Positions 39,954 through 49,391 of a stretch of DNA of 64,000 nt are shown here, one piece after another. The number at the start of each line of letters is the position of its first letter. Position 1 is the first letter of the stretch. The notes under the pieces were generated by a model that was given only the letters and a program-made list of their open reading frames with translations, made no database searches and was not told the origin of the DNA. Source of the DNA: Mycobacterium sp. E2479 (GTDB lineage Bacteria; Actinomycetota; Actinomycetes; Mycobacteriales; Mycobacteriaceae); contig NZ_LZJR01000153.1 of the NCBI RefSeq assembly GCF_001667925.1, positions 1 through 64,000 of the forward strand, in the 5' to 3' direction. The position numbers were made by a program, and so were the translations under genes.

Positions 39954-41906
39954 TCATGCGTCGGCTCCAACCGTTGCTGCCGCCATCCTGGCGACCATCG
40001 TCTTGTCGTTCTCGACTTCGGCCAGCGTCCCGCCCAGCGCGGCGCGAATGACGCGGCCGATCTCGTCGGCCAGGAAGGCGACACCTTGCACCTTGCTGAC
40101 CGATTGCACATCGACCAGGTACTTGCCACGCAGCAGGAACGCCAATTGACCCAGGTTCATCTCCGGCGCGACCACCTGCGGGTAGCGGCGCAGCACCTCA
40201 CCCAGGTTCGCCGGGAACGGGTTGAGGTAACGCAAGTGAGCGTGCGCCACCTTGATGCCCTTGCGCCGCGCGCGCCGGCAGGCTTCACCGATCGGACCGT
40301 AAGAGCTGCCCCAGCCGATCAGCAGCAGCTCGGCGTCGCCGGTCGGATCGTCAACTTCCAGATCGGGGACCGAGATCCCATCGATCTTGGCCTGGCGCAA
40401 CCGCACCATGAGATCGTGGTTCACCGGCTCGTAGGAGATGTTGCCCGAGCCGTTCGCCGCTTCGAGTCCGCCGATGCGGTGCTCGAGCCCGGGGGTGCCG
40501 GGCACGGCGAACTGCCGGGCCAGCGTCTCCGGGTCACGCGCGTACGGCTGGAACGGCTCGTCGGGCTTGGCGAGGGTGTGCGTGATGCTCGGCAGCGTGC
40601 TGACATCCGGAATGCACCAGGGCTCCGAGCCATTGGCGATCGCGCCGTCGGACAACACGATTACCGGGGTGTGATACGACACCGCGATGCGTGCCGCCTC
40701 GAGCGCGGTCTCGAAACAGTCGGAGGGTGAGCGTGGAGCCAGGACCGCGACGGGTGACTCGCCGTTGCGGCCGAACAGCGCCTGCAACAGGTCGGCCTGT
40801 TCGGTCTTGGTGGGCAGCCCGGTCGAGGGCCCGCCGCGCTGCACGTCGACGACGAGCAGCGGCAGCTCGGTCATCACGGCCAGCCCGAGCGCTTCGGACT
40901 TCAGGGAAATGCCCGGGCCTGACGTGGTGGTCACGCCCAGCGCACCGCCGTACGAGGCGCCGATCGCGGCGCAGATGCCACCGATCTCGTCCTCGGCCTG
41001 GAACGTGATGACGTTGAAGTTCTTGTGCTTGGACAGCTCGTGCAAGATGTCGGACGCCGGTGTGATCGGGTAACTGCCGAGCAGGACCGGAATGTCCGCC
41101 AGCTGGCCGGCCGCCACGATCCCGTACGCCAGCGCGGTGTTGCCCGAGATCTGGCGGTATTCGCCCGACGGCAGGGTCGCCCGGGACACCTCGTAAGTGG
41201 TACCGAAAGCCTCGGTCGTTTCGCCGTAGTTCCAACCGGCCTTCAACGCCAGCACGTTGGTCTCGGCGACCTCGGGCTTGCGAGCGAACTTCTCCCGGAT
41301 GAACTTTTCGCTGGTTTCGATCGGCCGCCCGTACATCCATGACAACAGGCCCAGCGCGAACATGTTCTTGGCGCGCTGGCCGTCTTTCTTCGTGGCGCCG
41401 ATCGTCTCGACGGCCCCCAGCGTAAGCGTGGTCATCGCGACGGAATGCACGACGTAGTCCGACAACTCGTCGGTCTCGAGCGGGTTGGTTACGTAGCCCA
41501 CCTTGGTCAGGTTGCGCTTGGTGAACTCGTCGGAGTTCGCGATCACCATTCCACCGCGGGGCAGATCCCCGATATTGGCCTTGAGCGCAGCGGGATTCAT
41601 CGCGACCAGAACGTCGGGCCGGTCGCCGGCGGTCAAGATGTCGTAATCGGCGATCTGAATTTGGAAGGACGAGACGCCGGGCAGCGTGCCTGCAGGGGCA
41701 CGGATCTCGGCGGGGTAGTTGGGCTGGGTCGCCAAGTCGTTGCCGAAAAGCGCTGCCTCGGATGTGAACCGGTCTCCGGTGAGCTGCATGCCGTCGCCGG
41801 AGTCCCCGGCGAAGCGAATGACGACCTGTTCGAGGCGCTGGCGGGCAGATCCGTTGGGCGACGCCCCATGTGAGTCTGATGCGGCTCCGCTGCCGTTCGG
41901 ATCCAC
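39954..41906 (-). CDS. korA: 2-oxoglutarate:ferredoxin oxidoreductase alpha subunit (gamma-alpha fusion)
   Basis: A 650-residue fusion of a gamma domain (about 25-210, starting IRFAGDSGDGMQLTG) with the alpha pyrophosphate-binding domain (GNTALAYGIVAAGQL onward, YPITPASDIL) and a C-terminal transketolase-like domain. It is the partner of KorB and matches Rv2455c. This oxygen-tolerant pair supports an alternative step to 2-oxoglutarate dehydrogenase. The GTG at 41906 has GGAGG 7 nt upstream. Confidence 0.94.
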   Translation of the reverse strand: MDPNGSGAASDSHGASPNGSARQRLEQVVIRFAGDSGDGMQLTGDRFTSEAALFGNDLATQPNYPAEIRAPAGTLPGVSSFQIQIADYDILTAGDRPDVLVAMNPAALKANIGDLPRGGMVIANSDEFTKRNLTKVGYVTNPLETDELSDYVVHSVAMTTLTLGAVETIGATKKDGQRAKNMFALGLLSWMYGRPIETSEKFIREKFARKPEVAETNVLALKAGWNYGETTEAFGTTYEVSRATLPSGEYRQISGNTALAYGIVAAGQLADIPVLLGSYPITPASDILHELSKHKNFNVITFQAEDEIGGICAAIGASYGGALGVTTTSGPGISLKSEALGLAVMTELPLLVVDVQRGGPSTGLPTKTEQADLLQALFGRNGESPVAVLAPRSPSDCFETALEAARIAVSYHTPVIVLSDGAIANGSEPWCIPDVSTLPSITHTLAKPDEPFQPYARDPETLARQFAVPGTPGLEHRIGGLEAANGSGNISYEPVNHDLMVRLRQAKIDGISVPDLEVDDPTGDAELLLIGWGSSYGPIGEACRRARRKGIKVAHAHLRYLNPFPANLGEVLRRYPQVVAPEMNLGQLAFLLRGKYLVDVQSVSKVQGVAFLADEIGRVIRAALGGTLAEVENDKTMVARMAAATVGADA

Positions 41907-42382
41907 GTCTTTGCCTCCACTATGTTCGCCGGACAGACACTCCGCCGACGTCCCAGGTTACGCGCCTTTGGAGCGGCCTCAGCACGCTGGCGCTTTCGTG
42001 TCACTGCCGGTATCAATTATGGCATTTCTTTGAGGGTTGTATGGCCGTCCCCTATGCATGTCACGCCGCCGTTTTGTCGGCAAAACACGAAGTCAGCTAA
42101 GGGCTACTGGCGAGTACAAATCAAACTGTGTTATTGGTCACGTCTTGCGCGTTAGTACTGTCGTCCATACCGTGGCCCCCTCCGGAGCCGTTGGAAATCG
42201 GTGTTCAGATGGCGCGTGAGGCGGCCGCGGCGGGGACCCAGCAAGACCAACGAAGGGTTGCAGCCGGCCGCGACAACGAGCGGGTCCGCGGAAAGAAGAG
42301 GGAGTCGAGAAGTCCAGGCCGTGCTCAAGAAGCCGGGTAACGGCGTCGCTCGCGATGCCGGTGCGCTCCGAGGACGAAGTAG
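41907..42382. other. 476-bp gene-free stretch between clpX and korA
   Basis: No convincing gene on either strand. It holds the korA ribosome binding site and a CATAAT hexamer on the minus strand (42016-42021) that could be the korA -10. M. tuberculosis carries an MFS transporter gene (Rv2456c) here; I see no remnant of one. The 42000-42160 part is visibly less GC-rich. Confidence 0.5.
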
Positions 42383-43663
42383 TTAGGCGCTCTTGTCCCG
42401 ACGTTCCGAACGGGACGGCTTGCGCGGGACGATCGTCGGCAACACGTTGTCCTGGACGGTCTCCTTGGTCACCACAACCTTGGCGACGTCGTCGCGGCTC
42501 GGGATGTCGTACATCACGGGCAGCAGGACCTCTTCCATGATGGCCCGCAGGCCGCGAGCGCCGGTGCCGCGGTGGATCGCCTGGTCGGCGATCGCTTCCA
42601 GGGCGTCATCGGTGAACTCGAGCTCCACGTTGTCCATTTCGAAGAGCCGTGTGTACTGCTTTACCAGCGCGTTCTTCGGCTCGGACAGGATTTTCACCAA
42701 CGACTCGCGGTCCAGGTTGGTGACCGAGGCGACCACCGGCAGCCGGCCGATGAATTCGGGGATCAGGCCGAACTTGATCAGGTCTTCGGGCATCACGTCA
42801 GCGAAGTGATCGGTGGTGTCGATCTCGGCCTTGGAGCGCACCTCGGCCCCGAAGCCCAGGCCACGCTTGCCAACGCGCTCGTAGATGATCTTCTCCAGGC
42901 CCGCGAAGGCCCCGGCGACGATGAACAGCACGTTCGTGGTGTCGATCTGGATGAACTCCTGGTGCGGGTGCTTACGCCCGCCCTGCGGGGGCACCGACGC
43001 CTGGGTGCCCTCCAAGATCTTCAGCAGGGCCTGCTGGACGCCTTCCCCGGAGACGTCGCGGGTGATGGACGGGTTCTCGCTCTTGCGGGCGATCTTGTCG
43101 ACCTCGTCGATGTAGATGATGCCGGTCTCGGCGCGCTTGACGTCGTAGTCGGCGGCCTGGATCAGCTTGAGCAAAATGTTCTCGACGTCCTCACCGACGT
43201 AACCGGCTTCGGTCAGGGCGGTGGCGTCGGCTATGGCGAACGGGACGTTGAGCATCTTGGCGAGCGTCTGGGCCAGGTACGTCTTTCCGCAACCCGTCGG
43301 CCCGAGCATCAAGATGTTGGACTTCGTCAGCTCCACCGGCTCGTGCCGCGAGTCCCGGCCCTTTTCACCCGCCTGAATCCGCTTGTAGTGGTTGTAGACG
43401 GCCACGGCCAGCGTCCGCTTGGCGGTGTCCTGCCCGATGACGTATCCCTCAAGGAACTCCCGAATCTCGATCGGCTTGGGGAGTTCATCAAGCTTTACGT
43501 CGTCGGCATCGGCCAGCTCCTCTTCGATGATCTCGTTGCAGAGGTCGATGCATTCATCGCAGATGTACACGCCGGGGCCAGCAATGAGCTTTTTGACCTG
43601 CTTCTGGCTCTTCCCGCAGAACGAGCACTTCAGCAGGTCACCGCCGTCTCCGATGCGCGCCAT
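42383..43663 (-). CDS. clpX: ClpX, ATP-dependent unfoldase of ClpP
   Basis: A 426-residue AAA+ unfoldase. The N-terminal zinc-binding domain uses Cys13, Cys16, Cys35 and Cys38. Walker A is GPTGCGKT (around 122), the substrate-gripping pore loop is GYVGED, and IIYIDEVDKIA is Walker B. The ClpP-docking loop contains IGF-like residues (RGLGFGAE). It works with ClpP1P2 encoded about 2 kb away. The ATG at 43663 is preceded by GGAAG at a long spacing. Confidence 0.96.
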   Translation of the reverse strand: MARIGDGGDLLKCSFCGKSQKQVKKLIAGPGVYICDECIDLCNEIIEEELADADDVKLDELPKPIEIREFLEGYVIGQDTAKRTLAVAVYNHYKRIQAGEKGRDSRHEPVELTKSNILMLGPTGCGKTYLAQTLAKMLNVPFAIADATALTEAGYVGEDVENILLKLIQAADYDVKRAETGIIYIDEVDKIARKSENPSITRDVSGEGVQQALLKILEGTQASVPPQGGRKHPHQEFIQIDTTNVLFIVAGAFAGLEKIIYERVGKRGLGFGAEVRSKAEIDTTDHFADVMPEDLIKFGLIPEFIGRLPVVASVTNLDRESLVKILSEPKNALVKQYTRLFEMDNVELEFTDDALEAIADQAIHRGTGARGLRAIMEEVLLPVMYDIPSRDDVAKVVVTKETVQDNVLPTIVPRKPSRSERRDKSA

Positions 43664-43991
43664 GGTGCTGAGGGCCTACTTCCTATTCGCCGTTCGTCTT
43701 GCCTGTCCCCGGATGTATTCACCGACGCTACCCGCTTGATCGGGCCCGACGCGACCATAGGGGCCGAATCGCGTCGGTGGTATTCGTGCGTGTCCGTATG
43801 GATGAAACATATAGCCAGACGGTGCCCGCAACTCGCGAAAGACGCGCTTTGCGTGTCTTTGGCGTGTCGCGGTCGTAACGCTGCCGAGGCCGACCGGCCT
43901 ACGACATTGCTTCCGCTGGAGGTGCCAACCCAACGCCGATGATCACGCGAGGCCTGGGCGAACCCCTAAGAAATCACCCTACAGTGGCGAC
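43664..43991. promoter_or_regulatory. 328-bp divergent intergenic region of clpX and mmuM
   Basis: It must hold the clpX promoter (minus) and the mmuM promoter (plus). The mmuM -10 is described separately. A small stem AAAGAC/GTCTTT (43838-43843 with 43855-43860) lies in the middle. I could not identify a ClgR or other operator with confidence. Confidence 0.45.
43980..43985 (+). promoter_or_regulatory. -10 element for a leaderless mmuM transcript
   Basis: TACAGT fits TANNNT and ends 6 nt before the GTG at 43992; no ribosome binding site precedes the GTG. Confidence 0.5.
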
Positions 43992-44915
43992 GTGGGTTTG
44001 GCTGTGGGCTTCGAATGGCCCAGTGGACCCGTCGTGCTCGACGGCGGCTTGGCCACCGAGCTCGAAGCTCGCGGCCATGACCTTTCCGACCCATTGTGGT
44101 CGGCGAGGCTGCTCGCGGACGCCCCGAACAACATCGCCGCCGTGCATGCCGCCTACTTTCGGGCCGGTGCCGCGATCGCGACGACGGCCAGCTACCAGGC
44201 GTCGTTCGAGGGTTTCGCCAATCGCGGATTCGATCGCCGACAGACGGCAAGGCTGTTGCACAGCAGCGTCGAGCTCGCGAAGGCGGCACGGGACGAGGTG
44301 GGCGTCGACGGCCTCCTCGTCGCGGCCTCGATCGGCCCGTACGGCGCGGCACTGGCCGACGGATCGGAGTACCGCGGACGCTACGGCCTGTCGGTAGCCG
44401 ACTTGGCGCGGTGGCATCGGCCACGGTTGGAAACCCTGGCCGACGCCGACGCGGACGTGCTCGCGTGCGAAACCGTGCCCGACGTCGACGAAGCGGAGGC
44501 CCTCGTTGAGCTGGTGCGCTCGGTCGGCAGACCGGCCTGGCTGAGCTACACCGTCGACGGGGACCGGACCCGCGCCGGGCAACCGCTGGCCGACGCGTTC
44601 GCGGTGGTGGCCGGCGTCGACGAGATCGTCGCGGTCGGGGTGAACTGCTGCGCGCCCGATGACGTGTTGCCCGCGATTGCGAGCGCAGCGGCCGTCGACA
44701 AGCCCGTCATCGTCTACCCGAACAGCGGCGAACGCTGGGACGCGTTGCGGCGCAGCTGGATCGGTCCATCGCGGTTCCGCGCGGACCTCGCGACCCAGTG
44801 GGTCGCGGCCGGGGCCCGGATCGTCGGCGGATGCTGTCGGGTCGGTCCCGCCGCTATCGCCGAACTTCGCCGAGCGTGTAATCAGGTCGAAAAATTCGGC
44901 AAAGATTCGCCGTGA
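43992..44915 (+). CDS. mmuM: Homocysteine S-methyltransferase
   Basis: A 307-residue zinc enzyme of the betaine/S-methylmethionine-homocysteine methyltransferase family. VLDGGLATELEARG opens the barrel, and the zinc cysteines are in VGVNCCAP and GGCCRVGP. It probably uses S-methylmethionine or S-adenosylmethionine to methylate homocysteine to methionine. The GTG at 43992 appears leaderless. It lies between clpX and clpP2 on the opposite strand, as Rv2458 does. It ends 30 nt before the clpP2 stop. Confidence 0.9.
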   Translation: MGLAVGFEWPSGPVVLDGGLATELEARGHDLSDPLWSARLLADAPNNIAAVHAAYFRAGAAIATTASYQASFEGFANRGFDRRQTARLLHSSVELAKAARDEVGVDGLLVAASIGPYGAALADGSEYRGRYGLSVADLARWHRPRLETLADADADVLACETVPDVDEAEALVELVRSVGRPAWLSYTVDGDRTRAGQPLADAFAVVAGVDEIVAVGVNCCAPDDVLPAIASAAAVDKPVIVYPNSGERWDALRRSWIGPSRFRADLATQWVAAGARIVGGCCRVGPAAIAELRRACNQVEKFGKDSP

Positions 44916-44945
44916 GTGCACGTTCGGCGAAGGGGACCGAGGGCG

Positions 44946-45581
44946 CTAGGCGGTTTGCGCCGAAAGCTTTCGGTACTCCAGCACGGTGTCGATGATCCCG
45001 TAATCCTTGGCCTCTTCGGCGGTCAGGATCTTGTCGCGGTCGGTGTCCTTGCGAATGACCGACGCGTCTTTGTTCGTGTGCCGGGCGAGCGTGGTCTCCA
45101 TCAGCGTGCGCATCCGCTCGATCTCGGCGGCCTGAATCTCCAGATCGGAGAACTGCCCCTGGATCACGCCCTGCAGCGACGGCTGGTGGATGAGCACCCG
45201 GGCGTTGGGCAGCGCCATCCGCTTGCCCGGCGTCCCGGCGGCCAGCAACACCGCCGCCGCCGAAGCGGCCTGCCCCAGGCACACCGTCTGGATGTCGGCG
45301 CGCACGTACTGCATGGTGTCGTAGATCGCCATCAGCGAGGTGAATCCGCCGCCGGGCGAGTTGATGTACATGGTGATGTCGCGGTCGGGGTCCAGCGACT
45401 CGAGCACCAGCAACTGCGCCATGATGTCGTTCGCCGACGCGTCGTCGACCTGCACGCCGAGGAAGATGATGCGTTCCTCGAACAGCTTGTTGTAGGGGTT
45501 GGACTCCTTGACGCCGAAGCTCGAGTGCTCGATGAACGACGGCAGGATGTAGCGCGCCTGGGGCTGGGTTTCGGGGTTCAT
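44946..45581 (-). CDS. clpP2: ATP-dependent Clp protease proteolytic subunit ClpP2
   Basis: A 211-residue serine protease subunit. Catalytic Ser107 is in GQAASAAA, His132 is in LIHQPS and the Asp is near 183. The N-terminal segment is longer than that of ClpP1. It forms a mixed two-ring peptidase with ClpP1, capped by ClpX or ClpC1. The ATG overlaps the clpP1 stop as ATGA, giving coupled synthesis. Confidence 0.96.
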   Translation of the reverse strand: MNPETQPQARYILPSFIEHSSFGVKESNPYNKLFEERIIFLGVQVDDASANDIMAQLLVLESLDPDRDITMYINSPGGGFTSLMAIYDTMQYVRADIQTVCLGQAASAAAVLLAAGTPGKRMALPNARVLIHQPSLQGVIQGQFSDLEIQAAEIERMRTLMETTLARHTNKDASVIRKDTDRDKILTAEEAKDYGIIDTVLEYRKLSAQTA

Positions 45582-46177
45582 CGGGCTTCTCCATTGGTGA
45601 TGTGGGCGGCGCGGGTGATGATGTGGTCGACGAACCCGTATTCCAGGGCTTCCTGCGCGGTGAACCAGCGGTCGCGGTCGGAGTCGGCCTCGATGCGCTC
45701 GATCGTCTGGCCGGTGAACTCGGCGTTGAGCCGGAACATCTCCTTTTTGATGACGTGGAACTGTTCGGCCTGGATGGCGATGTCGGCCGCGCTGCCGGTC
45801 ACCCCGCCCAAAGGCTGGTGCATCAGGATGCGGGCGTGCGGCAGCGCGTAGCGCTTGCCCTTGGTGCCGGCGGCCAACAAGAACTCCCCCATCGAAGCGG
45901 CCATGCCCATCGCGTAGGTGGCGATGTCACAGGGCGCCAGCACCATCGTGTCGTAGATCGCCATACCCGCACTGATCGATCCGCCCGGCGAGTTGATGTA
46001 GAGGTTGATGTCCTTGCTGGCGTCCTCGGCGGCGAGCAGCAGAATCTGCGCGCACAGCCGATTGGCGATTTCGTCGTTCACCTCTGAACCCAGGAAGATG
46101 ATGCGCTCGGACAGCAAGCGCTCATAGACGGAGTCCGTGAGGTTGAGACCCTGCGAGTTTGAACGCATGTCAGTCAC
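45578..46177 (-). CDS. clpP1: ATP-dependent Clp protease proteolytic subunit ClpP1
   Basis: About 199 residues. Catalytic Ser95 is in GMAASMG and His120 in LMHQPLGG, with the Asp in ADSDRDRWF. Near-identical in appearance to the M. tuberculosis protein (200 residues). The frame is open to 46249, but the GTG at 46177 (VTDMRSNSQG) matches the known N-terminus and has GAGAAAGCAGG upstream. A GTG at 46210 is a weaker option. Confidence 0.95.
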   Translation of the reverse strand: MTDMRSNSQGLNLTDSVYERLLSERIIFLGSEVNDEIANRLCAQILLLAAEDASKDINLYINSPGGSISAGMAIYDTMVLAPCDIATYAMGMAASMGEFLLAAGTKGKRYALPHARILMHQPLGGVTGSAADIAIQAEQFHVIKKEMFRLNAEFTGQTIERIEADSDRDRWFTAQEALEYGFVDHIITRAAHITNGEAR

Positions 46178-46293
46178 GACTGGGTTACCTGCTTTCTCGA
46201 GATCTGTATTCACGACACTAGCCAACCGGGCCCGCCGTTTCGCGGCCACGCACCCCCGAATGCGCCACGTTCGCTCACAGCTTCATGGCGCGG

Positions 46294-47733
46294 TCACTCC
46301 CCCGCGTCGGCCGCCTCGGATTCGCCGGCCTCATCCGATTTCTCGTCGGCCCCTGTGACGGATTCGCCCGCCTGCTCAGCGTCGCCAACCGCTTCGGTCT
46401 CGGCGTCCCCCGAGCCCTTGCCGAAGAATTCGCTCGTGTCGATGGCGTTTCCGGCGGTATCGGTGACGGTCGCCGCCCGGATCACCTCGGCGATGGCCAG
46501 CGTCCGGCGCACATCGGCGAACATGGCCGGTAGCTGGTTGTTCTCCTGGAGGTAGGCCAACAGCTGCTGGGGCTCGATGCCGTATTGCCGCGACGTGGCC
46601 ACCAGGCGCTCGGTCAGGTCGTCCTGGCCAACCTGGACTTCGAGTTCGTCGGCCAGGGCGTCCAGCAGCAGCTGCCGTTTGACGTCCGTCTCGGCGGCGG
46701 TGCGCGTCTCGGTCTCGAACTCTTCGCGCGACTTACCCTGCTGGGCCAGCACTTCCTCCAGCTTGGATTCGTCGTGGTCGAGGCTGTGTAGGGCGTTGTG
46801 CAGGGCGCTGTCAACCTGCGCCTTGACGATCGCTTCCGGCAGCGGCACCTCGACCTGCTCAAGCAGTGTGTCGAGGGCGGCTTCGCGAATGTTTTCGGCT
46901 TGCTGAGCCCGCTTAGTTCGGCCGACCTGCTCGCGCAGGTTGGACTTCAGCTCTTCGATGGTGTCGAACTCGCTGGCCAGCTGCGCGAACTCGTCGTCGG
47001 GCTCGGGTAACTCACGTTCCTTGATCGACTTGACCGTGACGGTCACCTGCGCGTCCTTGCCAGCGTGCTCGCCAGTCGCCAGCTGCGCGGTGAACTCCTT
47101 GGATTCGTCGACCGACAAACCGACCAGGGCTTCGTCCAGGCCCGCGATGAGCCGGCCCGAGCCGACCTCATGGGACAGGCCTTGCGCGGCGGCACCCGGG
47201 ATCTCTTCGCCGTCGATGGTGGCCGACAGGTCGATCGAGACGAAGTCACCGTCGGCGACGGGTCGGTCCACTCCGGTCAGGGTGCCGAATCGGGCACGCA
47301 GAGACTGCAGTTCGGCGTCGACGTCTTCGTCGCTGACCTCGATCGGGTCCACCGACACCTTGAGCGCACCGGGATCCGGCAGGGTGAGCTTGGGGCGAAC
47401 GTCGACCTCGGCGGTGAAGGCCAGCTGTTCGCCGTACTCCTTCTTGGTGACCTCGATCTCGGGCTGGCCCAGCGGGTGCACCTCCGACTCGGCGACGGCC
47501 TGCCCGTACCGCGCGGGCAGCGCCTCGCTGACGACCTGATCGAGCATCGCCTCGCGACCGAACCGCGCCTCCAGCAACTTCGCCGGCGCCTTGCCCGGGC
47601 GGAAGCCGGGCAGTCGCACCTGCCGGGCCAACTCCTTATAGGCGCGCTGGAAATCGGGCTCGAGTTCCGAGAAAGGGACCTCCACGTTGATGCGCACCCG
47701 GGTGGGGCTCAACTGCTCGACGGTGCTCTTCAC
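46294..47733 (-). CDS. tig: Trigger factor
   Basis: A 479-residue ribosome-bound chaperone. The N-terminal ribosome-docking domain has the GFRPGKAP signature (about 44-51), a FKBP-type PPIase domain is at about 155-245, and a helical C-terminal domain follows. The last 40 residues form an acidic tail (GDAETEAVGDAEQAGESVTG). The GTG at 47733 has GAGGAG 7 nt upstream. It precedes clpP1P2, the usual bacterial order, separated by a 116-bp gap. Confidence 0.95.
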   Translation of the reverse strand: MKSTVEQLSPTRVRINVEVPFSELEPDFQRAYKELARQVRLPGFRPGKAPAKLLEARFGREAMLDQVVSEALPARYGQAVAESEVHPLGQPEIEVTKKEYGEQLAFTAEVDVRPKLTLPDPGALKVSVDPIEVSDEDVDAELQSLRARFGTLTGVDRPVADGDFVSIDLSATIDGEEIPGAAAQGLSHEVGSGRLIAGLDEALVGLSVDESKEFTAQLATGEHAGKDAQVTVTVKSIKERELPEPDDEFAQLASEFDTIEELKSNLREQVGRTKRAQQAENIREAALDTLLEQVEVPLPEAIVKAQVDSALHNALHSLDHDESKLEEVLAQQGKSREEFETETRTAAETDVKRQLLLDALADELEVQVGQDDLTERLVATSRQYGIEPQQLLAYLQENNQLPAMFADVRRTLAIAEVIRAATVTDTAGNAIDTSEFFGKGSGDAETEAVGDAEQAGESVTGADEKSDEAGESEAADAGE

Positions 47734-47814
47734 GGGTGTGCTCCTCAATGGTCGTTCGTTGCTCGTTATCGGCCTCGGTGTGTCGTGCTCAGGGCACCGG
47801 GCCGGTGGTGCTGG

Positions 47815-47888
47815 TCGGGGTGACAGGATTTGAACCTGCGGCCTTCCGCTCCCAAAGCGGATGCGCTACCAAGCTGCGCTACACCCCG
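47815..47888 (-). tRNA. tRNA-Pro (anticodon TGG)
   Basis: A 74-nt cloverleaf without encoded CCA. The acceptor stem CGGGGTG/CACCCCG ends in discriminator A. The anticodon stem-loop is TCCGC-TTTGGGA-GCGGA, giving anticodon TGG. The T-loop is GGTTCAAATCC. It stands upstream of tig on the same strand. Confidence 0.95.
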
Positions 47889-48035
47889 CGCTGACCTCGA
47901 TGATCCTAAGGCCCCTCAACACCGGGTTGGCCACGGGCTTCGCAGCGACGTCACAGACCTCACGGAGCGATCACAAAACCGAGTCGATTAGATTTGATCT
48001 TTGTCGCCAGCTACAGTCACGCTCGACTGAACACT

Positions 48036-48106
48036 GCGGGCGTAGCTCAATGGTAGAGCCCTAGTCTTCCAAACTAGCTACGCGGGTTCGATTCCCGTCG
48101 CCCGCT
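48036..48106 (+). tRNA. tRNA-Gly (anticodon TCC)
   Basis: A 71-nt cloverleaf. The acceptor stem is GCGGGCG/CGCCCGC with discriminator T. The anticodon stem-loop is CTAGT-CTTCCAA-ACTAG, giving anticodon TCC. The T-loop is GGTTCGATTCC. It is followed 32 nt later by lipP. Confidence 0.95.
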
Positions 48107-48138
48107 CGGGCTAATTATCTGCTCGATAGAAAGGCGCC

Positions 48139-49329
48139 ATGAGCGACCTGAAGACCGACGCGTCAATCCATGGCTCATGCGCCTCGGACTTCGTCGGCGT
48201 TCGCGACGCGTTCGAGCGCAATTTCACGCACGGCGATGAAGTCGGCGCGGCCGTCGCCGTGTGGGTCGACGGGTCTGTGGTCGTCAATCTGTGGGGCGGC
48301 TGGGCCGATGCGGCCCGGACCCGGCCGTGGCAGCAGAACACCTTGACCACCGTGTTGTCCGGCACCAAGGGGCTGTCGGCCACCTGCATACACCAGCTCG
48401 CCGACCGCGGTGAGCTGGACCTACAGGCTCCCGTCGCGCACTACTGGCCCGAGTTCGCCCAGGCGGGCAAACAAGACATCACGCTGGCGATGGTGATGGG
48501 CCACCGGTCCGGGGTGATCGGTCCGCGCACCCGGATGCGCTGGGAACAGGTCGCCGACTGGGACTACGTCTGCGAACAACTCGCCGCCGCCGAGCCGTGG
48601 TGGGAGCCGGGAACCGCGCAGGGCTATCACATGACCACCTTCGGTTTCATCATGGGCGAGGTGTTTCGTCGGGTGACGGGCCGGACCATCGGCCAATACC
48701 TGCGCACCGAGATCGCCGAACCGTTCGGCGCCGACGTTCACATCGGGTTGCCGTTGCGAGAGCAATACCGCTGCGCCGAGCGGGTCAACAAGCCGCATGC
48801 CCGCGATCTGCTGGCCGAAGCGCAGGCCCCCGGCTACCCGACGAGCCTTGCTGAGCACCCGAAGGCGGGGCTGTCCATCTCGATGGGCTTCGCCCCCGAT
48901 GACGAACTCGGCTCGCACGACCTGAGTCTGTGGCGCGAACTCGAGTTCCCCGGCACCAACGGGCAGGTCTCGGCGCTGGGATTAGCGACGTTCTACAACG
49001 CGCTCGCGCAGGAGAAGGTGCTCAGCCGGGAGCACATGGACCTGGTGCGGGTCTGCCAGGGCGGCCTGGAGACCGATCTGGTGTTGGGACCGCGGGTGGC
49101 CGACCACGGATGGGGGCTGGGTTACATGCTCAACCAGCGATGCGTCAACGGGCCCAACCCCCGGATCTTCGGGCACGGCGGACTGGGCGGCTCGTTCGGG
49201 TTCGTCGACCTGGAGCACCGCATCGGCTACGCGTATGTCGCCAATCACTTCGACCCGACCAAGGCCAACGCTGACCCGCGCAGCCTGGTCCTGTCCAACG
49301 CGGTCTACTCCGTGCTGGGAGTGATCTAA
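48139..49329 (+). CDS. lipP: Serine beta-lactamase-family esterase LipP
   Basis: A 396-residue class C beta-lactamase-fold esterase, counterpart of Rv2463. The nucleophile motif SxxK is S74-GT-K77 in VLSGTKGLS. The YxN position appears in YHMTTFGF, and HGGLGGSFGF supplies the third motif. No signal peptide, so probably cytoplasmic. It likely hydrolyses short-chain esters. The ATG at 48139 has GAAAGG 6 nt upstream; a strong terminator follows. Confidence 0.88.
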   Translation: MSDLKTDASIHGSCASDFVGVRDAFERNFTHGDEVGAAVAVWVDGSVVVNLWGGWADAARTRPWQQNTLTTVLSGTKGLSATCIHQLADRGELDLQAPVAHYWPEFAQAGKQDITLAMVMGHRSGVIGPRTRMRWEQVADWDYVCEQLAAAEPWWEPGTAQGYHMTTFGFIMGEVFRRVTGRTIGQYLRTEIAEPFGADVHIGLPLREQYRCAERVNKPHARDLLAEAQAPGYPTSLAEHPKAGLSISMGFAPDDELGSHDLSLWRELEFPGTNGQVSALGLATFYNALAQEKVLSREHMDLVRVCQGGLETDLVLGPRVADHGWGLGYMLNQRCVNGPNPRIFGHGGLGGSFGFVDLEHRIGYAYVANHFDPTKANADPRSLVLSNAVYSVLGVI

Positions 49330-49341
49330 CCCCTAACGCAA

Positions 49342-49370
49342 GCGCGCCCTGCCAGGTCGGCAGGGCGCGT
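49342..49370 (+). terminator. Terminator of lipP
   Basis: An 11-bp GC stem plus a closing G-T pair (49342-49353 with 49359-49370), 5-nt loop, followed by TTGTTTG. It begins 13 nt after the lipP stop. Confidence 0.85.
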
Positions 49371-49391
49371 TTGTTTGCGTGAGTTGTCGGG

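Noticed and set aside
46178..46293. ClgR operator upstream of clpP1P2
   Set aside because: ClgR control is expected from other mycobacteria, and GCGAACGTGGCGCATTCG-like bases occur there, but I could not align a confident site.
47994..48017. Promoter for tRNA-Gly (TTGATC and TACAGT)
   Set aside because: The hexamers are only 12 bp apart, too close for a standard promoter.
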